In this document: positions 6,877 to 10,086 of the stretch, piece by piece
Position numbering within the stretch: position 1 is the stretch's first letter
How the letters are laid out: every line of letters starts with the position of its first letter
Assembly (NCBI GenBank): GCA_017303735.1
Contig: JAFLCF010000161.1
Coordinates: forward strand, 1-10,086
DNA from: Anaerolineae bacterium
Lineage (GTDB): Bacteria; Chloroflexota; Anaerolineae; Anaerolineales; Villigracilaceae
Length of the DNA: 10,086 nucleotides
Direction of reading: 5' to 3'
Position numbers and translations under genes: made by a program
The notes under the pieces: generated by a model
Databases searched by the model: none
Told to the model about the DNA's origin: nothing
The model's input: only the letters and a program-made list of their open reading frames with translations

Positions 6877-7377
6877 TTATTTGGGCTTCATCTCATTTAG
6901 AAAGACGGTAAAGTCCAGGTCGCCGGGTGAGGCGTTGAAGTGGGTGAGGATGGCGGCGGCTTCACTGCGGTGTTGTGTGCCATGATTGACGACGTGATAC
7001 AAACAATGCCACAAGATTCGGTCACGCGGCTCGCCGTTATCGGCAGTATATTTTTTATGGCTTTCCATGTCTTCATCGCTTAATCCGTTGAGATAGGCTC
7101 GCATGGCTTCTTCTTCCATGTGAAAACGTTTGGTGAGAGAAGCCAGGTCAGTGAATTCTTCGGGGTTGATCTCTTCGTTGAATTTATTGTTCTCGAACAA
7201 ACCGCGCCAGCCATATTCTGCATCGATAATGTGGACGAGGGTTCCGCGCAAGCCGCCGAAGGGATAGTCTCCCGGCGCGAGGAATTGTTCCTCGGTTACT
7301 TTTGCCGCGGCGGCAAGGATCTTTCCGCTTGCCCAGTAGTTGTATTCGAACATAAGGTGAATGTTTTGGATGTTCAT
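6877..7377 (-). CDS. DinB/YfiT-family putative metal-dependent protein
   Basis: A 166-residue protein with the four-helix-bundle DinB fold. The N-terminus (MFEYNYWASGKILAAAAKV) is the family's first helix, with the N-x-W-A-x-x-x-I pattern. LVHIIDAEYGW supplies H49, and HVVNHGTQHRSEAAAIL supplies H132 and H136, giving the three-histidine metal site of the superfamily. Members include damage-inducible DinB proteins and thiol transferases that use bacillithiol or mycothiol; the reaction here is unknown. The start at 7377 is preceded by AAGGAG at good spacing. Upstream is a 68-bp leader holding a 9-bp periodic repeat and a candidate extended -10 box overlapping the end of the HU-like gene, so it may have its own promoter as well as readthrough. 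Confidence 0.88.
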   Translation of the reverse strand: MNIQNIHLMFEYNYWASGKILAAAAKVTEEQFLAPGDYPFGGLRGTLVHIIDAEYGWRGLFENNKFNEEINPEEFTDLASLTKRFHMEEEAMRAYLNGLSDEDMESHKKYTADNGEPRDRILWHCLYHVVNHGTQHRSEAAAILTHFNASPGDLDFTVFLNEMKPK

Positions 7378-7401
7378 TTTGTTTCTCCTTAGACCTTGAA
7401 C

Positions 7402-7428
7402 CGCTAAGTACGTGAAGAGCGTAAAGAG
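7402..7428. repeat. Three-unit 9-bp degenerate tandem repeat in the DinB leader
   Basis: Three consecutive 9-mers, CGCTAAGTA, CGTGAAGAG and CGTAAAGAG, keep C, G, A, A and G at fixed positions. On the minus strand this precedes GCGGTTCAAGG and the ribosome site. I recall similar runs of the form CGCAAAGNN between genes in many environmental genomes. Their function is not known to me. Confidence 0.6.
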
Positions 7429-7445
7429 TTTTTTCTTGGCTTTTG

Positions 7446-7841
7446 TCAGTATAGCACAGGGTCTTCAGGATGTTTGGCATTCCACATGGCAACCACTTGC
7501 TCCACAGTTTTGCCGATATTTTTCTTGTTTCGGATTTTCCCGCTAAAGGAGCCGTTATTTAACTGACGCTTTAATCTCCTATCCAGACGGTGCGCCGCAT
7601 CGATCTCGCCCTGATAGTTGATATTCGGAAGGTAAGTTCCCAGCCCTTCGAGCTTGACCCCACGCCCTTGAAGATTGAAGTGCAACACTGCATCTTGAAG
7701 ACCCGTTAGGGTAGCGATGATGTCTGTTTTGCTTAATGTCGTCCGGGCTTCTAGAAATTCGGCAACCTCCCGCCAGCCAGCGGTTTCGCCATATTCAATT
7801 TGTGGACGGTAGTGGTTGAGCGCTTGAATTTGAGATGCCAT
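7446..7841 (-). CDS. HU-like (DNABII-type) DNA-binding protein
   Basis: A 131-residue protein related to the HU/IHF fold, in the longer branch seen in proteins with an HU-like domain rather than classic 90-residue HU. After MASQIQALNHYRP and an N-terminal helical part (about 20-50) comes GRGVKLEGLGTYLPNI (about residues 60-75), the beta-arm entry that corresponds to GFGxFxV in HU. A basic tract, HRLDRRLKRQL and SGKIRNKKNIGK, then fits a DNA-binding arm. A short tail ends NAKHPEDPVLY. It probably binds and bends DNA; sequence preference cannot be told. I take the ATG at 7841, not the one 13 codons upstream, because AGGAGG lies just before it. A consensus promoter with three iterated sites lies about 80-110 nt upstream, so expression is probably tightly repressed, perhaps by the protein itself or another regulator. 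Confidence 0.78.
   Translation of the reverse strand: MASQIQALNHYRPQIEYGETAGWREVAEFLEARTTLSKTDIIATLTGLQDAVLHFNLQGRGVKLEGLGTYLPNINYQGEIDAAHRLDRRLKRQLNNGSFSGKIRNKKNIGKTVEQVVAMWNAKHPEDPVLY
7448..7456 (-). promoter_or_regulatory. Candidate extended -10 box within the end of the HU-like gene
   Basis: TGCTATACT on the minus strand overlaps the last codons of the HU-like gene and is identical to the box at 5377-5385. It would start transcription near 7441, ahead of the DinB leader. No -35 is evident. Two identical 9-mers, both in promoter-compatible places, make it more than a random match, but it remains a sequence-only call. Confidence 0.35.
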
Positions 7842-7891
7842 GCAATTCCTCCTGATGTTTTTACAAACAAGTATCGACATTTTCCAAATAC

Positions 7892-7951
7892 CCTGACAGG
7901 ATATTATCTATTTCCTTATAGGATATTATAGATTTGCTGGCAGGATATTGT
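7892..7951 (-). repeat. Three 16-bp iterated operator-like repeats with exact 22-bp period
   Basis: Copies at 7892-7907, 7914-7929 and 7936-7951 read on the minus strand as ATAATATCCTGTCAGG, ATAATATCCTATAAGG and ACAATATCCTGCCAGC. Copies 1 and 2 agree at 14 of 16 bases, copies 1 and 3 at 13 of 16. Copy 1 extends into an imperfect palindrome, ATATCCTG-T-CAGGGTAT. The 22-bp period is about two helical turns, placing the sites on one DNA face. Copy 3 covers the -35 edge, copy 2 the -10, and copy 1 the region just after the start point: the geometry of a repressor array. Confidence 0.75.
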
Positions 7952-7954
7952 CAA
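7925..7954 (-). promoter_or_regulatory. Consensus sigma-70-type promoter of the HU-like gene
   Basis: TTGACA at 7954-7949 and TATAAT at 7930-7925, both perfect matches, are separated by 18 bp. Transcription should start near 7918, giving a leader of about 77 nt to the ATG at 7841. This is the best promoter in the window. It lies inside the iterated repeat array and downstream of the kinase terminator, so the HU-like gene forms its own unit. Confidence 0.8.
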
Positions 7955-7977
7955 TTGAACAGAACATCTTTATAAAC

Positions 7978-8012
7978 AAGACCTCCGAAGTCTTTAAGAC
8001 TTTAGAGGTCTT
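7978..8012 (-). terminator. Hairpin terminator after the kinase gene
   Basis: Arms of 17 nt (7978-7994 and 7996-8012) pair with one mismatch and one G-U. The outer part is AAGACCTC/GAGGTCTT and the inner part AAGTCTT/AAGACTT. It starts 4 nt after the kinase stop. On the minus strand the stem ends in CTT and continues GTTTATAA, a broken U-tract. It insulates the HU-like promoter from kinase transcription. Confidence 0.7.
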
Positions 8013-8016
8013 CAAC

Positions 8017-9048
8017 TTATTTCCACCATTTTTTTTGGCTCGCCATATCAACTCTAAAAGATTGTACATGCCCACAAGCATTACACGCCATAATGCGCCA
8101 ATCAGATACACCTACTGGGTTGAACCCAAAATTCTGAACACTTCCGGGTTCTTTCGCTATTAAAATATAGACACCCTGCCCGCAATAACTACATGGTTGC
8201 CTAATGTCCTTTGTAATTGGTGTAAATTCCTTGCTCACAAGTCGCTTTGTAGACTTTAGCAAACTTAGAATATTTTGAACACCCCGACGTTTTTCAGGGT
8301 TATCAACTATCATGAAGTCTAATAAACGATTTACATGCTCCATATAGATATTATCCCATCCAGTAAGTGTATCTATATTTTCTTTTCTTAAATCCCACAT
8401 TAGATCACGGTGTTTTTCTCTGCTAAATATTTTTCCGCCAGATAAAAGCCAATAAAGAAGTTTGCCTAAAGAATATATATCGCATTTATTGGAGATATTA
8501 TCCAAACGACCATCTTCAAGCTCTGGAGCAATAAACAATGCGGGACCTACAGCTTCATCAAGAATAGTTAATCTTGAGCCATTTTCTTCAACAAAGCATA
8601 TTCCAAAGTCACCAATTACAGCAGGACCTTTATCCCCTCGGAGGAAAATATTATCTGGCTTAATGTCTCTGTGAATAATCCCATTTGAATGAGCGTGAGC
8701 AACGCCAATACAAATCTGTTCAAATAGCTCAAGCGCTTTAGTAGGAGATTCGTTCCAGTAAGGATGTGCTGTTGATAAACTTCCACCTCTACAATATTCT
8801 GTAACAAGATAGGGCTTATCTGTTTCTAAATTAAAATCAATTAAACGAACTATGTTCTCATGATTAAGATTCCTTACAGCCTCAACCTCGCGCTTAAACC
8901 TTTCTATTCGGTTTTTGTTTTTCAAACGTTTAAGAACATAAAGAGTATCAGATGATCCATTTGTATCGATAACTAAGAAAGTGTGAGCTTGTCCTCCTTC
9001 ACCAAGGGATTCTTTTACCTCCCACCTGTCACCGTAAATTTGAGGCAT
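8017..9048 (-). CDS. Eukaryotic-type Ser/Thr protein kinase with C-terminal zinc ribbon
   Basis: A 343-residue protein; residues about 8-270 are a Hanks-type kinase domain. All key residues are present: glycine loop GEGGQAHTF (16-24), ATP lysine K40 (VLKRL), helix-C glutamate E54, catalytic loop HRDIKPDN (126-133), DFG (147-149) and APE (174-176), so it should be active. There is no membrane segment and no PASTA repeat, so it is soluble, unlike PknB. The tail carries two CxxC knuckles (C286/C289 and C322/C325), a likely zinc ribbon that may bind a partner or nucleic acid. I chose the ATG at 9048 over a TTG six codons earlier because GGAAAGGAAAG sits just before it. Sampled lines of the gene are only about one-third G+C, well below its neighbours, which suggests horizontal transfer. 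No partner phosphatase or FHA protein is nearby. Target unknown. Confidence 0.9.
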   Translation of the reverse strand: MPQIYGDRWEVKESLGEGGQAHTFLVIDTNGSSDTLYVLKRLKNKNRIERFKREVEAVRNLNHENIVRLIDFNLETDKPYLVTEYCRGGSLSTAHPYWNESPTKALELFEQICIGVAHAHSNGIIHRDIKPDNIFLRGDKGPAVIGDFGICFVEENGSRLTILDEAVGPALFIAPELEDGRLDNISNKCDIYSLGKLLYWLLSGGKIFSREKHRDLMWDLRKENIDTLTGWDNIYMEHVNRLLDFMIVDNPEKRRGVQNILSLLKSTKRLVSKEFTPITKDIRQPCSYCGQGVYILIAKEPGSVQNFGFNPVGVSDWRIMACNACGHVQSFRVDMASQKKWWK

Positions 9049-9063
9049 ATTTCTTTCCTTTCC

Positions 9064-9076
9064 CAACTATTAGTTG
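9064..9076. promoter_or_regulatory. 13-bp perfect palindrome in the kinase leader
   Basis: CAACTATTAGTTG is symmetrical about its central T and lies directly ahead of the kinase ribosome site. An ACAATA/TATTGT inverted pair (9080-9085 and 9093-9098) lies just upstream. Either could be an operator; the A+T richness of the region makes chance palindromes more likely. Confidence 0.3.
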
Positions 9077-9093
9077 ACGACAATAATTTATAT

Positions 9094-9123
9094 ATTGTAA
9101 CAAAACGTGACAGTCACCTTCAA
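9094..9123 (-). promoter_or_regulatory. Candidate kinase promoter overlapping the upstream terminator
   Basis: TTGAAG (9123-9118) and TACAAT (9099-9094) are 18 bp apart on the minus strand, matching the -35 at four of six and the -10 at five of six positions. The -35 would lie inside the terminator hairpin of the preceding gene. Plausible but weak; other A+T-rich boxes nearby could serve instead. Confidence 0.35.
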
Positions 9124-9137
9124 GGTGACTGTCACGT
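9105..9137 (-). terminator. Terminator after the aminotransferase gene, with nested GTGACnGTCAC palindromes
   Basis: Arms 9105-9120 and 9122-9137 are perfectly complementary over 16 bp. It starts 7 nt after the stop codon and on the minus strand runs into TTTTGTT. Each arm holds its own palindrome, GTGAC-A-GTCAC on one side and GTGAC-T-GTCAC on the other, so the element can also fold as two small hairpins. Confidence 0.8.
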
Positions 9138-9144
9138 GGTGCGA

Positions 9145-10086
9145 CTAACTCAACAGCCCTCTTGCGAACGTCAACAAAGCCTGCACATCATTGAAATTCG
9201 TAAAGGGACCCACGGAAATTCTTACTGCACCAGAGGATTTGCCATCAATACACAGGCGGAAGTCATCGATAGTCATTTTGTCTTTGTGGTCGGGCGAGGT
9301 GAAGCATACATCCAATTCCACGCGAGAGATGCCGAGTGCCACTTCGCCTGCGCCGGGGTTGCAGAAGCAGCCTGTGCGCAGGGAGATATTCACTTTGTTG
9401 GCTTCACTTTCAACAAAGCGATGGTCGAAGGCTTTGCCGTTCTTGTCGTAGAAGTTGACCGTAACCGCTCCGCCTCTGCCTTCGGTGGAGTTGGGTCCGA
9501 ACAAGCGCACGAGAGGTTCACCGGTGCTGTGCTTCATAGACGTGAGGTTTTCCAACAGCCAGCCCGTGAGGGTTTTGACTCTTTCACTGATAACCTCATA
9601 GCCAATTGACTCGATATGCTTCAAACCAATTTCCAAAGCAGGGATGTTTAGATAATCAAGCGTGCCGTCTTCAAACGCGGGTGCGCCTTCGGCGAGATAG
9701 TATTTGTCACCTTGTACTGACGCGACGGTGATCGTCCCACCAGCGAACCAGGGGCGATGCAGTTTTGCCAAGGCGGATTTTCTTGCGATGAGTGCGCCAA
9801 GACCAGTGGGATAACCGAAGATTTTATAGAAAGAGATCGGCACGAAATCAGGCTTGACCTTGCTCAGGTCCAGCTTGCTGGTGGGGACGAAGGCAGCGGC
9901 GTCAAGCAATACGTCCCAGCCGTGGGCATGAGCTTTCTCGATCCATTCGAGCGGATGCTTGACGGAGGAGAAGTTCGATTGGGCGGGGAAAGCAAACAGG
10001 TTATGACCAGACTTGGAAGGGCGAGACAGTTCGAGGTCCAGTTGAGAGGCGTCGACTCGCATTTCAGGCAGCATGACCGGAATGTA
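9145..10086 (-). CDS. Class V aminotransferase-fold PLP protein, molybdenum cofactor sulfurase-like; N-terminus outside window
   Basis: The last 313 residues of a PLP enzyme that enters from the right edge; the reading frame stays open to base 10086. Visible motifs are FAFPAQSNFSSVKHPLEW, VLLDAAAFVPT (the Asp that pairs with the PLP ring nitrogen), SFYKIFGYPTGLG (the Schiff-base lysine, about visible residue 88) and LRTGCFCNPGAGE near visible residue 240, the cysteine-bearing loop of cysteine desulfurases. These sequences match the NifS-like domain of eukaryotic MOCOS/ABA3 better than IscS or SufS, as far as I can recall. The MOSC domain found in those proteins is absent, because the gene stops after the PLP fold. 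It may mobilise cysteine sulfur for molybdenum cofactor sulfuration or another acceptor. A strong hairpin terminator follows. Confidence 0.87.
   Translation of the reverse strand, partial: YIPVMLPEMRVDASQLDLELSRPSKSGHNLFAFPAQSNFSSVKHPLEWIEKAHAHGWDVLLDAAAFVPTSKLDLSKVKPDFVPISFYKIFGYPTGLGALIARKSALAKLHRPWFAGGTITVASVQGDKYYLAEGAPAFEDGTLDYLNIPALEIGLKHIESIGYEVISERVKTLTGWLLENLTSMKHSTGEPLVRLFGPNSTEGRGGAVTVNFYDKNGKAFDHRFVESEANKVNISLRTGCFCNPGAGEVALGISRVELDVCFTSPDHKDKMTIDDFRLCIDGKSSGAVRISVGPFTNFNDVQALLTFARGLLS

Noticed and set aside
7842..7880. A 13-residue N-terminal extension of the HU-like protein from an ATG at 7880.
   Set aside because: AGGAGG sits directly before the ATG at 7841, while the upstream ATG has no such site; the added residues (SILVCKNIRRNC) do not look like part of the fold.
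7892..7963. The repeats contain TGACAGGATAT and TGGCAGGATAT, which match the start of Agrobacterium T-DNA borders and the IncP-type nic core (TATCCTGy).
   Set aside because: Only about 11 bases match and the rest of the border does not. Three copies at 22-bp spacing sit exactly over a promoter, and there is no relaxase or mobilisation gene in the window. An operator array explains the arrangement better. It would be worth revisiting if a relaxase lay nearby in the genome.
7926..8163. Short frames on both strands around the kinase 3' end and HU-like promoter.
   Set aside because: They run through the terminator hairpin and promoter or overlap the kinase tail, and their repeated Thr-Ser-Glu-Val-like segments come from translating the hairpin arms.
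8983..9609. A 208-codon plus-strand open frame across the kinase/aminotransferase junction.
   Set aside because: It is antisense to two genes with clear catalytic motifs and reads through the strong terminator hairpin.
1..10086. A CRISPR array, insertion sequence, integrase or tRNA that could mark a genomic island.
   Set aside because: I looked for regular spaced repeats, transposase-like proteins, terminal inverted repeats with target duplications, and cloverleaf-like sequences, and saw none.

Overview
The window carries eleven protein-coding genes, all read from the minus strand; I found no convincing plus-strand gene, RNA gene, CRISPR array or transposase. The mix of genes suggests an environmental bacterium: a flavin/iron-sulfur amine dehydrogenase, a SulP transporter with a cyclic-nucleotide domain, a proline-linker lipoprotein, a eukaryotic-type Ser/Thr kinase, and small YwbE, YciI and DinB proteins. 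An anaerolinea-like member of the Chloroflexota is my best guess. This rests on gene style and intergenic repeats, not on a marker gene.

In transcription order (high to low coordinates): a class V aminotransferase-fold protein resembling the N-terminal domain of molybdenum cofactor sulfurase (cut by the right edge) ends at a strong terminator. Next is an A+T-rich island with a Ser/Thr kinase carrying a C-terminal zinc ribbon, which ends in its own hairpin. Then comes an HU-like DNA-binding protein, preceded by a consensus promoter (TTGACA, 18 bp, TATAAT) covered by three 16-bp repeats spaced exactly 22 bp apart. This is the clearest undescribed regulatory structure here.

A cluster of small genes follows: DinB-fold protein, YciI-like protein, YwbE (the last two overlap by ATGA) and a SAM-dependent methyltransferase, closed by a terminator. 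A lipoprotein gene begins a further run with a trimethylamine/histamine dehydrogenase-family enzyme, a SulP-STAS-cNMP transporter, and an SDR-type NAD(P)-binding protein cut by the left edge. The two intergenic gaps flanking the SulP gene are almost filled by two related hairpins.

No single pathway unites the window. It reads as accessory, housekeeping and nutrient genes in separate transcription units. The most informative points are the iterated operator at the HU-like gene, the substrate-pocket residues of the amine dehydrogenase (which look more like histamine dehydrogenase than trimethylamine dehydrogenase), the compositionally foreign kinase, and the recurring hairpins placed 4 to 7 nt after stop codons.
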